Shown here one piece after another: positions 8,516 through 17,615 of a DNA stretch of 64,000 nucleotides (position 1 is its first letter; every line of letters starts with the position of its first letter). The stretch is taken from contig JADGPL010000016.1 of the NCBI GenBank assembly GCA_017882455.1, forward strand, positions 21,898-85,897, written 5' to 3'. This stretch comes from Solirubrobacteraceae bacterium. Its GTDB lineage: Bacteria > Actinomycetota > Thermoleophilia > Solirubrobacterales > Solirubrobacteraceae. The translations under genes were made by a program, and so were the position numbers. A model generated the notes under the pieces. The model saw only the letters and a list, made by a program, of their open reading frames with translations, was not told the origin of the DNA and made no database searches.

Positions 8516-11500
8516 GTGAGCACTCCCTCCTGCGCCCATCTCCACGTGCACTCCGAGTACTCGCTGCTCGACGGCGCGTGCAAGATCGAGGCGCTCGCGA
8601 AGCGTGCCGCGGAGTTCGGCCAACCGGCCCTGGGGCTGACGGACCACGGCGTCATGAACGGCGCGGTGGAGATGTACAAGGCCTGCAAGGCGCACGACGT
8701 CAAGCCGATCATCGGCTGTGAGATCTACCTCGTCGACGACCACACGGCGAGCTCCACGGGCACGCGGGTCGAGCGCAACCACCTCACGCTCCTCGCTTCG
8801 AGCGATGCGGGTTACCGCAACCTCGTCAAGCTCTCCTCGGCGGGCTTCCTCGAGGGCCTGAACCGGGGCAAGCCGACGGTGGACCTCGCCCAGGTCGAGC
8901 GCCATTCCGAGGGCGTCATCGCCCTCACCGGCTGCCTGGCCTCGCGCTTCTGCCAGCGCCTGCTCGAGGATCGACCGCAGGAGGCCCGCGCCCACGCCGA
9001 TGACCTGCTGCGGGTGTTCGGCAGCGAGAACGTCTACTTCGAGGTGCAGAAGAACGGCCTGGCACCGCAGGACAAGTGCAACGAGGGAATCGTGCGCATC
9101 GCCGGCGAGCTCGGGGGGAGGCTCGTGGGCACCGGAGACGTGCACTACCTGCGCCGCCAGGACTACGAACACCACACGGCGCTGCTGTGCGTTCAGACCA
9201 AGAGCACGATCGCCGCACCCAAGCTGACCTTCGACACCAACGAGTTCTACCTGCGCGACAGCGAGGAAATGATCGCCGCCTTCGCCGAGTGGCCGGAGGC
9301 GATCGCCAGCACCCTGGAGATCGCCGAGCGCTGCTCGGTGGAGATCGAGCTCGGCAAGCAGCTGATCCCGAGCTTCCAGACCCCGGACGGCAGCAGCGAG
9401 CGCGAGTACCTGCGCGCACGGGTGCAGGAGGGACTGCGCCTGCGCTACGGCGACCCGCCGCCGGCCGCGGCGCTCGAGCGCATGGAGACGGAGCTCGACG
9501 TGATCGACCGGATGGGCTTCAACGCCTACTTCCTGATCGTCTGGGACTTCGTCAAGTACGCCAAGGAGCATGGCATCGCGGTTGGTCCGGGGCGCGGCTC
9601 GGCGGCCGGCTCGATCGTCTCCTACTGCCTCGCCATCACCGACGTGGACCCGCTGAGCTATGACCTGCTGTTCGAGCGCTTCCTGAACCCCGAGCGCGTG
9701 TCGATGCCGGATATCGACATCGATTTCTCGGTGCGCGGACGCGAGCAGGTCATGCGCTACGTGACCGAGAAGTACGGCCGCGCGTCGGTCGCCCAGATCG
9801 TGACCTTCGGCAAGATGTTCCCGCGCGCGGCCACGCGCGACGCGGCGCGGGTGCTCGGCTACGACTACGGCGCGGGCGACCGCCTGGCGAAGCTGATCCC
9901 CGACCCGATCATGGGGCGCTCGCCCTCCTTCGAGGACTGCCTGAAGACGGGACAGCCGCTGCGCAAGGCCTGTGACGAGGACCCCACGGCCAAGGCGATC
10001 ATCGACGTGGCCCAGGGCCTCGAGGGGATCGTGCGCAACTCCTCGATCCACGCCGCTGCCGTCGTGATCGCCGACCGCCCGCTGACGGACATCGTCCCGT
10101 TGCAGCTCGCCGATGCGGGCACCGACGAGAACGGCGAGCGTGCCTATCGCACCGTCACCCAGTTCTCGATGAAGCCGATCGAGGAAATCGGCATCCTCAA
10201 GATGGACTTCCTCGGACTGCGCAACCTCGATGTGATCGAGGACGCGCTGGACATAATCGAGCGCTCCTCCAAGGGGACCGACGGCGGCGCCGTCGCCCGG
10301 CCGGACATGACGACGCTGCCGCTGGATGACCCGGCGACCTACGAGATGCTCGCGCGTGGCGACTCCACGGGGGTCTTCCAGTTCGAGTCCGAGGGCATGC
10401 GCGAGGCGCTGAAGAAGGTGCGCCCGGACGAGTTCAACGACCTCGTCGCGCTGAACGCGCTCTACCGCCCCGGCGCGATGGACCAGATCCCGGTGTATGC
10501 CAAAGGCAAGCACAATCCACAGTCGATCTCCTATCCGGATGAGCGCCTGCGACCGATCCTCGAATCCTCCAACGGGGTGATCCTCTACCAGGAGCAGGCG
10601 ATGCAGATCTCCAAGGAGCTCGCCGGCTTCTCGGGCGCCAAGGCCGACGACCTGCGCAAGGCGATCGGCAAGAAGAACCGCGCCGCGATGGCCGCGCTCA
10701 AGCCGGAGTTCGTGGAGGGCTGCCGTGCATCCGGCACGAAGCCCGAGGTGATCGAGTTCCTCTGGCAGACAAACGAAAAGTCCGCCGATTACTCGTTCAA
10801 CAAGAGCCACGCCGCCTGCTACGGGCTGATCGCCTATCGCACCGCCTGGCTGAAGGCCAACTACACCGCCGAGTACATGGCGGCGCTGATCTCCTCGGTG
10901 ATGTCGACCAAGGACAAGGTGCCGTTCTTCGTGGCGCGTTGCGAGGAGATGGGCATCGAGATCCTGCCCCCGGACGTGAACCTCTCAGATCACGAGTTCA
11001 CGGTCGGGGCACCGAGCTCGGAGAGCTTGGTCGGCAACATCCGCTTCGGCCTGGATGCGGTCAAGGGCGTCGGCTACCAGGCTGTCGAGGCGATCAAGCG
11101 GGCACGCGCCGAGGGCGGCGAGTTCACCTCGATCTGGGACTTCTGCGAGCGCGTGGACAACCGCACGGTCAACAAGAAGGCGATCGAGGCGCTGATCAAG
11201 TGTGGCGCGCTCGGCTCGACCGGTGCCAGCCGCAAGGGGATGCTGGAGGTCCTCGAGAAAGCGCAGGCCAACGGCCAGCAGATCCAGCAGGACGCCCAGA
11301 TCGGCCAGGGCTCGATCTTCGACCTCCAGGAAGAGGGATCCGCCGACGCGGCGCCCGCCACGGGCACGGCAACGGCCGGGCAGAACGTCGCAGCGCTCGG
11401 GCTCGGGCGCCCGGTCCACCCGCCGATTCCGGTGGAGGAGTTCGAGCAGCCACAGCTGCTGGCAGCGGAGAAGGAAGCGATCGGGCTGTTCGTCTCAGCG

Positions 11501-12139
11501 CATCCGCTCAAGCCGCTGCGCGATGTGATGCGCGCCAAGGTGGACTGCCCGATCTCCGCCTTGGCGGACCGTCGCGACAAGGATTGGGTCACGGTTGGCG
11601 GGATCATCACGGAGGCCAAGAAGATCCGCACTCGCAGTGGCGATCACATGATGTTCGCCACGCTCGACGATCTCGCCGGAGCGGTGGAGATCCTCGTGTT
11701 CGGGAAGGCGCTGGCCGAGCACGAGGTGGCGCTGGCGGTCGACGAGGTGGTGCTCGTCAAGGGTCGCGTCGACCACAAGGAAGCCGGCAAGACGTGCCTG
11801 GTCGTGCAGAGCGTGGAGCGATTCGCACCAACGCAGGAGGAGATAGAGCGGGCCGGTGCCCAGGCGCGTGCGGCCACGGCGGCCGCAACCGCGATGTCGC
11901 GCCCCGTGGTCTTGAACGTCGATGCGGCTGAGCTCTCACCCGCGACGATCGACGATCTCAGGCAGGCGATCGAGGACTTTCCTGGTCCGGCCGAGGTGCT
12001 GCTCGACATCCACACGAGCTCGGGCACCCGCCGCCTGCGTCTCGGCGAGCAATACCGCGTGCAGCACACGCCCACGCTGCTGGCCGAGCTCGAACACGCC
12101 CTCGCGCCGCTCGCCTCGGCTGCGAGCGCGACCGCGTAG
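8516..12139 (+). CDS. dnaE: DNA polymerase III alpha subunit
   Basis: The replicative C-family polymerase, 1207 aa and full length. The N-terminal PHP domain begins CAHLHVHSEYSLLDG and continues GLTDHGVMNGAVEMYK and GTGDVHYL, with many metal-binding histidines retained, as in polymerases with PHP proofreading potential. The palm catalytic motif PDIDIDF is at residues 398-404. Downstream come the fingers, the tandem HhH segment, and an OB-fold near residues ~1020-1100 (DWVTVGGIITEAKKIRTRSG). The C-terminal tail is Ala-rich. The start is GTG 8516, preceded by TAGCAT. It is convergent with nfo. Confidence 0.96.
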   Translation: MSTPSCAHLHVHSEYSLLDGACKIEALAKRAAEFGQPALGLTDHGVMNGAVEMYKACKAHDVKPIIGCEIYLVDDHTASSTGTRVERNHLTLLASSDAGYRNLVKLSSAGFLEGLNRGKPTVDLAQVERHSEGVIALTGCLASRFCQRLLEDRPQEARAHADDLLRVFGSENVYFEVQKNGLAPQDKCNEGIVRIAGELGGRLVGTGDVHYLRRQDYEHHTALLCVQTKSTIAAPKLTFDTNEFYLRDSEEMIAAFAEWPEAIASTLEIAERCSVEIELGKQLIPSFQTPDGSSEREYLRARVQEGLRLRYGDPPPAAALERMETELDVIDRMGFNAYFLIVWDFVKYAKEHGIAVGPGRGSAAGSIVSYCLAITDVDPLSYDLLFERFLNPERVSMPDIDIDFSVRGREQVMRYVTEKYGRASVAQIVTFGKMFPRAATRDAARVLGYDYGAGDRLAKLIPDPIMGRSPSFEDCLKTGQPLRKACDEDPTAKAIIDVAQGLEGIVRNSSIHAAAVVIADRPLTDIVPLQLADAGTDENGERAYRTVTQFSMKPIEEIGILKMDFLGLRNLDVIEDALDIIERSSKGTDGGAVARPDMTTLPLDDPATYEMLARGDSTGVFQFESEGMREALKKVRPDEFNDLVALNALYRPGAMDQIPVYAKGKHNPQSISYPDERLRPILESSNGVILYQEQAMQISKELAGFSGAKADDLRKAIGKKNRAAMAALKPEFVEGCRASGTKPEVIEFLWQTNEKSADYSFNKSHAACYGLIAYRTAWLKANYTAEYMAALISSVMSTKDKVPFFVARCEEMGIEILPPDVNLSDHEFTVGAPSSESLVGNIRFGLDAVKGVGYQAVEAIKRARAEGGEFTSIWDFCERVDNRTVNKKAIEALIKCGALGSTGASRKGMLEVLEKAQANGQQIQQDAQIGQGSIFDLQEEGSADAAPATGTATAGQNVAALGLGRPVHPPIPVEEFEQPQLLAAEKEAIGLFVSAHPLKPLRDVMRAKVDCPISALADRRDKDWVTVGGIITEAKKIRTRSGDHMMFATLDDLAGAVEILVFGKALAEHEVALAVDEVVLVKGRVDHKEAGKTCLVVQSVERFAPTQEEIERAGAQARAATAAATAMSRPVVLNVDAAELSPATIDDLRQAIEDFPGPAEVLLDIHTSSGTRRLRLGEQYRVQHTPTLLAELEHALAPLASAASATA

Positions 12140-12174
12140 CCACGGCGTAGCGCGAGAACGCGTGCAGCGACGGA

Positions 12175-13071
12175 CTACCGGCGCGAGGTGGTCGCCCTCG
12201 CCTTCTTCGTCTTCGTGCGCATCGTCACGCCACGCTCGCGCAGAGCCACCGCCCGCGCCACTTCCTCGGCCGTTGCCCCCTTGCGATCGGGACCCAGTGT
12301 CTCGAGCACGCAGGCCAGGCCCTCGAACTCGGGGGTAGAGAGAAACGCCGCACAGCCATCCTCGCCGAGCTCGCCCTCGCCGATGTCCGCGTGGCGGTCG
12401 CGATTCGAGCCGAGCGCGGTCTGGGAGTCGTTGAGGTGCAGCGAGCCCAGTCGCTCGAGCCCGATCTTGCTCGCGATCTCGGCGATCGTGGCATCCATCC
12501 CGGCGGGCGTGCGGATGTCATAGCCCGAGGCGAACAGGTGGCAGGAGTCCAGGCACAACCCGATTCGCTCGTCGCCGCCGCTGGCCTCGATCAGACCGGC
12601 GAGCTCCTCGACCGAGCGGCCGAGCGTCCCGCCCGCGCCGGCCGTGTTCTCGAGGTGCAGCGGGCACCCCTCGCTGTCGGCGAGGGCCTCACGGATGGTC
12701 TCACCGGCGCGGGCGATCGCCTCACCCACGTGTCCGGTCTTGGCCGAGCCGGGGTGCAGCACCACGCCGCTCGAGCCGATCGCCTGCCCGACACGCAGCG
12801 AGTTGGTCAGCGACGCCAGCGATTTGGCGCGGATGTCGGGGTCGTCGCTGGCGCAGTTCAGGAGGTAGACGGCGTGGATCAGCACGGCATCGATCGCGCT
12901 CGAGGCCATCGCCTCGCGGAAGGCCGCCACGTCCTCGTCGCGGTAGGGCGTGGCCTTCCACATGCGTGGCGACTGGTTGAAGATCTGGATCGCGCGACAG
13001 CCGCGCTCGAGACCTCGCTCGACCGCCTTGGGCAGGCCGCCGGCAGGCGAGACGTGCGCGCCGATTAGCAT
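12175..13071 (-). CDS. nfo: Deoxyribonuclease IV (AP endonuclease, TIM barrel)
   Basis: Endonuclease IV cuts DNA 5' of abasic sites in base excision repair using three zinc ions. The 298-aa protein begins MLIGAHVSPAGGLPKAVERG, and shows the metal-site segments HPGSAKTG, LENTAGAGGTLG, GLCLDSCHLFASGYD and HLNDSQTALGSNRDRHADIG. The reading frame extends upstream, but ATG 13071 matches the family N terminus. Its start codon lies only 12 nt from the divergent gltX start. A CATAAT box sits on this strand at 13086-13081. Confidence 0.94.
   Translation of the reverse strand: MLIGAHVSPAGGLPKAVERGLERGCRAIQIFNQSPRMWKATPYRDEDVAAFREAMASSAIDAVLIHAVYLLNCASDDPDIRAKSLASLTNSLRVGQAIGSSGVVLHPGSAKTGHVGEAIARAGETIREALADSEGCPLHLENTAGAGGTLGRSVEELAGLIEASGGDERIGLCLDSCHLFASGYDIRTPAGMDATIAEIASKIGLERLGSLHLNDSQTALGSNRDRHADIGEGELGEDGCAAFLSTPEFEGLACVLETLGPDRKGATAEEVARAVALRERGVTMRTKTKKARATTSRR
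13066..13071 (+). promoter_or_regulatory. -10 box of gltX, overlapping the nfo start codon
   Basis: TAGCAT on the plus strand lies 12 nt before the gltX ATG; its last three bases are the complement of the nfo ATG. Confidence 0.45.
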
Positions 13072-13080
13072 GCGGCGCAG

Positions 13081-13086
13081 ATTATG
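13081..13086 (-). promoter_or_regulatory. -10 box of nfo, overlapping the gltX start codon
   Basis: CATAAT on the minus strand lies 9 nt before the nfo ATG; its first three bases are the complement of the gltX ATG (13084-13086). Confidence 0.4.
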
Positions 13087-14451
13087 AGAGTCCGCTTCGC
13101 GCCGTCGCCCACAGGCGCGCTCCACATCGGTGGCGCGCGCACCGCGCTGTTCAACTGGCTGCTGGCCCGCCACGAGGGTGGCGAGCTGCTGCTGCGCATC
13201 GAGGACACCGACCGCGAGCGCTCGACCGTGGAGAACGTGGAGCAGATCCTCGACGCGCTGCGCTGGCTCGAGATCGACTGGGATGTGGGGCCGATCCTGC
13301 AGACCGCGCGCTCACAGCGCCACGGCGAGGCGTTGCAGGCGCTGCTCGATGCCGGCCACGCATACCGCTCTGGCGCGACCGCCGATGACGTCAAGGCGTT
13401 CAAGCTGCTGCACGGCGCCAACCGCGGGTTCCGCGGAGCCGAGGAGCCCGACGGCGCTGTGCGGCTGCACGTGCCCAACGAGGGCGCCACTGTCGTCCAC
13501 GACGTGATCCGCGGCGAGACGACCTTTGAGAACGTGCACCTCGACGATCCCGTGATCGCCCGCGCGGACGGCTCGGTGCTCTACAACTTCGCTGTCGCGA
13601 TCGACGATCTGGACGCGGGCATCACCCATGTGGTCCGCGGCGAGGACCACCTGTCGAACACGCCCAAGCAGCTGCTCGTGCTGGAGGCCGCTCGCGCCGT
13701 GGGCTTGGACCGATCGGGTGGCCGCCCGCCCTCGCCACTGCCGATCTACGCCCACCTGCCGCTGCTGCACGGTCCCGACGGCAAGAAGCTCTCAAAGCGC
13801 CACGGCGCCGCCTCGGTGCAGGAGCTGCGCGACGCCGGCTACCTGCCGGCGGCGGTGCGCAACTACCTCGCGCTGCTCGGCTGGGGGGCCGGCGACGACG
13901 CGACGGTCCTCTCGACCGACGAGCTCATCGAGCGCTTCACGCTCGAGCGCGTGAGCCGCAACCCGGCCCGCTTCGACGAGACCAAGCTCAAGTGGCTCAA
14001 CGGCCTCTACATCCGCAACCTGCCCCTGAGCGAGCTCACACAGCGCCTCGAGGAGTTCACGGGCCGCACGGGGCTCGAGCAGGCTGCGCGCATCAGCCAG
14101 GAGAAGATCCACACGCTGGCCGACTTCCTGCCGCTGGCAGGCCCTCTGCTCGACGGTCCAGCAGAGGATCCCAAGGCGCGGGAGCGCTGGCTCGGTGACG
14201 ACGGCCGCGCGGCGCTCGCCGAGGCCCGAGGCGCTTTGGAGCAGGCGCCCACCTTCGACGAAGGGTCGCTCGAGCAGGCGCTGGGCGCCGTGATCGAGCG
14301 GCGCGGCGCCAAGCCCCGCGAGGTCTATCAGCCGCTGCGCGTGGCCCTCACCGGCACCACGATCTCTCCCGGCATCTTCGAGAGCCTCGTCCTGCTCGGG
14401 CGCGAGGAGGCGCTGCGGCGCATCGACGGTGCCCTCGCGGCCCGCAGCTGA
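13084..14451 (+). CDS. gltX: Glutamyl-tRNA synthetase
   Basis: Class I aminoacyl-tRNA synthetase that charges tRNA-Glu (and, with gatCAB in this window, probably also tRNA-Gln by the indirect route). HIGG at residues 14-17 is the HIGH motif, and KKLSKRHG at 234-241 is the KMSKS-type loop. YNFAVAIDDLDAGITHVVRGEDHLSNTPKQ is the conserved acceptor-binding region. Length is 455 aa. The C-terminal helical anticodon-binding domain is complete (AKPREVYQPLRVALTGTTISPG). Confidence 0.96.
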   Translation: MRVRFAPSPTGALHIGGARTALFNWLLARHEGGELLLRIEDTDRERSTVENVEQILDALRWLEIDWDVGPILQTARSQRHGEALQALLDAGHAYRSGATADDVKAFKLLHGANRGFRGAEEPDGAVRLHVPNEGATVVHDVIRGETTFENVHLDDPVIARADGSVLYNFAVAIDDLDAGITHVVRGEDHLSNTPKQLLVLEAARAVGLDRSGGRPPSPLPIYAHLPLLHGPDGKKLSKRHGAASVQELRDAGYLPAAVRNYLALLGWGAGDDATVLSTDELIERFTLERVSRNPARFDETKLKWLNGLYIRNLPLSELTQRLEEFTGRTGLEQAARISQEKIHTLADFLPLAGPLLDGPAEDPKARERWLGDDGRAALAEARGALEQAPTFDEGSLEQALGAVIERRGAKPREVYQPLRVALTGTTISPGIFESLVLLGREEALRRIDGALAARS

Positions 14452-14466
14452 CTCGGGAGATACCGC

Positions 14467-14494
14467 TCAACCATTCGTCCGTAGCTGCCGATAG
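14467..14494 (+). promoter_or_regulatory. Sigma-28 (FliA/SigD/WhiG-type) promoter
   Basis: TCAA (14467-14470), a 16-nt spacer and GCCGATAG (14487-14494) match the TAAA-N15/16-GCCGATAA consensus of FliA/SigD/WhiG sigma factors at 10 of 12 positions. It sits 60 nt upstream of the HDOD-LuxR gene start. No matching sigma-70 promoter is visible for that gene. Confidence 0.55.
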
Positions 14495-14554
14495 GACCCC
14501 ATCGCGGAATCACCGGCCCCGATGGCCGGGAACCCAAGGAAGGGGTTTGACGGT

Positions 14555-15694
14555 ATGCAGGCAACGGTTGCGGCCAAGAAGAACACGGGCGTAAAGCCCA
14601 AAGAGACCACGACGCGTCGGGCGAGCCAGCCCGCGCCGCGTACGGGCGCCTCCAACCAGGCGCCGGGCGAGCGCCACCAGAACGAGGGACACGGTCGCCG
14701 CCTTACGATGGCCTTCGAAGCCCTCGAGGCCTTTCCGGCCCTGGCCGAGTCGCGCGACCGCCTGTTGATGGTCATCTCCAAGGATCACGTCGCCACCGCG
14801 GATGTGGTCTCGGCGGTCGAGTCCGATGTAGCGCTGATCATCGCCGTGCTGCGCCTCGCCAACCGCGTCAACGACGGTCGCATCAAAGTGGACACCGTGG
14901 TGGGCGCCGTGGAGGCACTGACACCGCAGACCGTCCAGGCCGTGGCGAGCAAGGTGCGCACCTTCGACTTCTTCGAGCGCGCCAGCGTGTGGGACGCAGC
15001 GCCCGAGCGCTTTCGTCTGCACGCCCTGGCCACCCAGCACGCCGCCGATCGCCTGGCCGCGGAGGTCGGCTATGAGAACCGCGACCGTCTGACGGTCACG
15101 AGCCTGCTGCACGACGTCGGCAAGCTCGTCCTGCTCCACGCCTACCCCGGCTATCCCTCTCAGGTCCACCGCGGAGCGCGCACGCCCGAGGAGCGCATCC
15201 ACCAGGAGCGGCGCGAGCTCGGAGTGGACCACGCTCTCGTCGGCGGCGTCCTGGTTCGCCGCTGGGGACTGCCCGCGAGCGTTGCAGGCCCGATCGAGCG
15301 CCACCACAACCCCGAGGTCGAGGGCGAGGCCGCCTTCATCCGCCTGGCCGACATGCTCGCCCACTACGAGCAGGGCGCCCGTGTATCCCCGACCGAGATG
15401 CTCCAGACCGCCCGCAGCGTCGGGCTCGGCCCGCAGGAGCTCAGGCGAGTGATGTACGAGCTGCCGAGCTCCACCAGCCAGCGCCAGCGCCACGTGGACC
15501 CCTGTCCGCTCTCCGGGCGCGAGCTCGGCGTGCTGCAGCGGCTCGCCGAAGGCAAGGTCTACAAGCAGATCGCCCACGAGCTGACGCTCTCGACGAGCAC
15601 GGTGCGCACCCACCTGCACAACATCTACGGCAAGCTCGGGGCAGTCGATCGCGCCCAGGCGGTCCTGATCGCCAACGAGCGCGGCTGGCTGTAG
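14555..15694 (+). CDS. HDOD-domain protein with C-terminal LuxR-type HTH
   Basis: A 379-aa signalling or regulatory protein. Residues ~55-280 form an HDOD/HD-like domain (AFPALAESRDRLLMVISKD, SDVALIIAVLRLANRV), with an HD pair in LLHDVGKLVLL (His186-Asp187) that many HDOD proteins lack. Residues ~314-379 are a NarL/LuxR helix-turn-helix (LSGRELGVLQRLAEGKVYKQIAHELTLSTSTVRTHLHNIYGKL). There is no receiver domain. I take ATG 14555 because AAGGAAGGGG lies 10 nt upstream; an ATG at 14522 lacks one. The sigma-28-like promoter suggests control with motility or differentiation genes. Confidence 0.85.
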   Translation: MQATVAAKKNTGVKPKETTTRRASQPAPRTGASNQAPGERHQNEGHGRRLTMAFEALEAFPALAESRDRLLMVISKDHVATADVVSAVESDVALIIAVLRLANRVNDGRIKVDTVVGAVEALTPQTVQAVASKVRTFDFFERASVWDAAPERFRLHALATQHAADRLAAEVGYENRDRLTVTSLLHDVGKLVLLHAYPGYPSQVHRGARTPEERIHQERRELGVDHALVGGVLVRRWGLPASVAGPIERHHNPEVEGEAAFIRLADMLAHYEQGARVSPTEMLQTARSVGLGPQELRRVMYELPSSTSQRQRHVDPCPLSGRELGVLQRLAEGKVYKQIAHELTLSTSTVRTHLHNIYGKLGAVDRAQAVLIANERGWL

Positions 15695-15752
15695 GGGGCC
15701 GACAGACTGTCGCCTGCAGCGCTGCCCTGCACGTGTTCGGACGCACACGCTG

Positions 15753-15758
15753 TATAAC
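15753..15758 (+). promoter_or_regulatory. Candidate -10 (TATAAC) and TGTA/TACA half-sites before the Rrf2 gene
   Basis: TGTATAACC (15751-15759) and CGGTACA (15764-15770) form an imperfect TGTA-N12-TACA dyad around a TATAAC box, about 90 nt before the Rrf2 start. This could be a promoter with its own operator for autoregulation. Confidence 0.3.
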
Positions 15759-15855
15759 CATTGCGGTACACCGCGTACGGGGTGACTACGCCCACCCGGC
15801 CTCGCGACATGCAGCGAGTCCCGTCGCCGGTCGCCGTGTAAACATGGCTCCCGCG

Positions 15856-16248
15856 ATGATCTCGATCACGAGCAAGTCACCCTACGCGGTGCAGGCCCTC
15901 GCAGAGCTCGGGCGCAGTCCGGGCTCCGATCCCGTCCCGATCGGGGAGCTCGCGCGCAAGCGCGATGTTCCGGTGCAGTTCCTCGAGCAGCTCTTCGCGG
16001 TGCTCAGGCGGGCGGGGATCATCAGCTCCCAGCGCGGGGTGAAGGGCGGCTACCGCTTTGCCCGTGATCCCTCCACCGTGACCGTGCTGGAGATCGTCGA
16101 GCTCCTGGACGGCCCGGTCGGCCCGGACGCACAGGGCCCGTTTGCGGACGCGGCGGAGGCGACCCGCAAGGTGCTCAGGGAGACCACGATCGCGGATGTG
16201 ATCGAGCGCGAGCTGCGCGACGCGGGCGCCAGCATCTACCACATCTGA
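15856..16248 (+). CDS. Rrf2-family transcriptional regulator without Fe-S cysteines
   Basis: A 130-aa winged-helix regulator of the Rrf2 family: MISITSKSPYAVQALAELGR at the N terminus, IGELARKRDVPVQFLEQLFAVLRRAGIISSQRGVKGGYRFAR is the HTH and wing. IscR, NsrR and RsrR use three cysteines to hold an Fe-S cluster; this protein has none. That fits the CymR branch, which controls cysteine metabolism through contact with CysK. cysK and cysE lie 1.5-2.5 kb downstream on the same strand. ATG 15856 matches the family N terminus; ATG 15844 is an alternative. The regulon is inferred. Confidence 0.85.
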   Translation: MISITSKSPYAVQALAELGRSPGSDPVPIGELARKRDVPVQFLEQLFAVLRRAGIISSQRGVKGGYRFARDPSTVTVLEIVELLDGPVGPDAQGPFADAAEATRKVLRETTIADVIERELRDAGASIYHI

Positions 16249-16273
16249 GAGGTGTGAACAAACAGCGCCCGTC

Positions 16274-16302
16274 TTGACAGCGTTGGCGCGCGCGGGTAGA
16301 CA
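16274..16302 (+). promoter_or_regulatory. Sigma-70-type promoter of the secreted IPT protein gene
   Basis: TTGACA (16274-16279), a 17-nt spacer and TAGACA (16297-16302) make a near-consensus housekeeping promoter. It predicts a 5' UTR of about 77 nt ending in an AGGGGGG ribosome-binding site, so this gene is not leaderless, unlike many neighbours. Confidence 0.65.
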
Positions 16303-16385
16303 TGCGCAAACGGTGTGTCTCGACCCTCGGGATTCGGCTGGGATCGTGGCTCACCTGAATCACGAGCAATCAACGCAGGGGGGCC

Positions 16386-17615
16386 ATGATGCTTAGGAGA
16401 ACCTATGGTGGGTATGGTGGGCCGACGGGACCGTGTCGGCCGGGAGATGGGAGCGCGTCGGGCGCTCACGGGGTGCGTGGACGGCGCTCGCGGACGGCGC
16501 GCAGGACGGTGGGGCTGTGCCTCGCCGTCGCGCTCGCGCTGAGCATGGCGGCTGCAGCGCCGGCAGGGGCATCGTGCACGGGGCCACCGAACGCGATCTG
16601 GACGGGCACCGCGGTGGGGCCGCGGCAGTCCGGAACCTGGGAAGACTACGTGACCGTGTCACCCGAATCGCCTCCTGGCAGCGGCGTCATGGCTGTGGAA
16701 GGCCACGCCGAATACATCGGTCAATTCGAAGGCCTGCCCGAGGCGTTCACGGGCGACATCGTCAACGGGATCGTGGAATGCAACGGCAACGAGTCTCTCG
16801 CGGTGCCGTGGACGGGCACCATCGGCTCCAACCACTACAGCGTCTACGTGAGCTACCTCGGTCATGCGAACGACACGGAAGCGTCGGGCACGTGGGAAAA
16901 CCATCTCCCGCCTCCCTACCACGAAGCAGGGACGTGGTCTGGGACGCTGTACGCGGCGGCGCAATCGCAGGGCTCCCAGCAGGGGACGGTCGAGCTGATC
17001 AACCCCGCGGGTACGCTCGCCACGTCGCTCTCTGCTGCGCCGGCCCCACCGGGGTTGCCGTCGGGTGGCGTGGCGCCGGTGGGCGCGCTCTCCTATGAAG
17101 TCACGAACGTGGCGCCCGGCACGACGATCGAAGTGATCCTCAAGTTGCCGATCGGCAGCACCCCGACGACGGTCTACAAGTACGTGGGCGGACAGTACGT
17201 CCAGGTTCCCTTCAGCGAAGCGCAGATCCACGGCACCGAAGTCGCGCTGAAGATCGCAGACAACGGGCCGTGGGATGAAGACCCGACGCCCGGGGTGATC
17301 CAGGATCCGCTGATCCCGGTCTATCAGCCGGGGCCGGCGCCCAGGCTCAGCAGGCTCACGCCGACGAAGGGGCCGGCGGAAGGCGGCACGCAGGTGACGA
17401 TCACGGGCACGGGCTTCACGGGCGGCACCACGGTCGAGTTCGGCTCGACGGAGGCCAAGAACGTGACGGTGAGCTCGGCCACATCGCTCACGGCAGAATC
17501 CCCGCCGGGGGTGCCGGGCAAGGTTGACGTGAGCGTTACGACACCCAACGGGGCGAGCGTTGTCTCCTCAAAACGCCACTTCACCTACAAGAAGCCGAAG
17601 AAGGCCAAGAAATGA
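16386..17615 (+). CDS. Secreted protein with choice-of-anchor and IPT/TIG domains
   Basis: A 409-aa exported protein. Residues ~33-62 are a signal peptide (RRSRTARRTV then a hydrophobic core and APAGA). Residues ~215-300 resemble the choice-of-anchor U domain (GALSYEVTNVAPGTTIEVIL ... VYKYVGGQYVQVP). Residues ~315-400 are an IPT/TIG immunoglobulin-like domain (LTPTKGPAEGGTQVTITGTGF ... VTTPNGASVV). It ends KKPKKAKK. The middle (~65-200) is unassigned. An AGGGGGG site lies just before ATG 16386. Glu is encoded mostly by GAA (16 of 21), opposite to the housekeeping neighbours. Probably a surface or extracellular structural protein. Confidence 0.8.
   Translation: MMLRRTYGGYGGPTGPCRPGDGSASGAHGVRGRRSRTARRTVGLCLAVALALSMAAAAPAGASCTGPPNAIWTGTAVGPRQSGTWEDYVTVSPESPPGSGVMAVEGHAEYIGQFEGLPEAFTGDIVNGIVECNGNESLAVPWTGTIGSNHYSVYVSYLGHANDTEASGTWENHLPPPYHEAGTWSGTLYAAAQSQGSQQGTVELINPAGTLATSLSAAPAPPGLPSGGVAPVGALSYEVTNVAPGTTIEVILKLPIGSTPTTVYKYVGGQYVQVPFSEAQIHGTEVALKIADNGPWDEDPTPGVIQDPLIPVYQPGPAPRLSRLTPTKGPAEGGTQVTITGTGFTGGTTVEFGSTEAKNVTVSSATSLTAESPPGVPGKVDVSVTTPNGASVVSSKRHFTYKKPKKAKK

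Noticed and set aside
7304-10810. 1168-codon open frame on the minus strand opposite the coiled-coil gene and dnaE
   Set aside because: It is exactly antisense to real genes and its product is Arg/Asp/His-rich with no domain pattern; long antisense frames are expected in high-GC coding DNA.
14452-14521. A cyclic-di-GMP riboswitch before the HDOD-LuxR gene
   Set aside because: The sequence does not contain the conserved GEMM core; the GCCGATAG element fits a sigma-28 promoter better.
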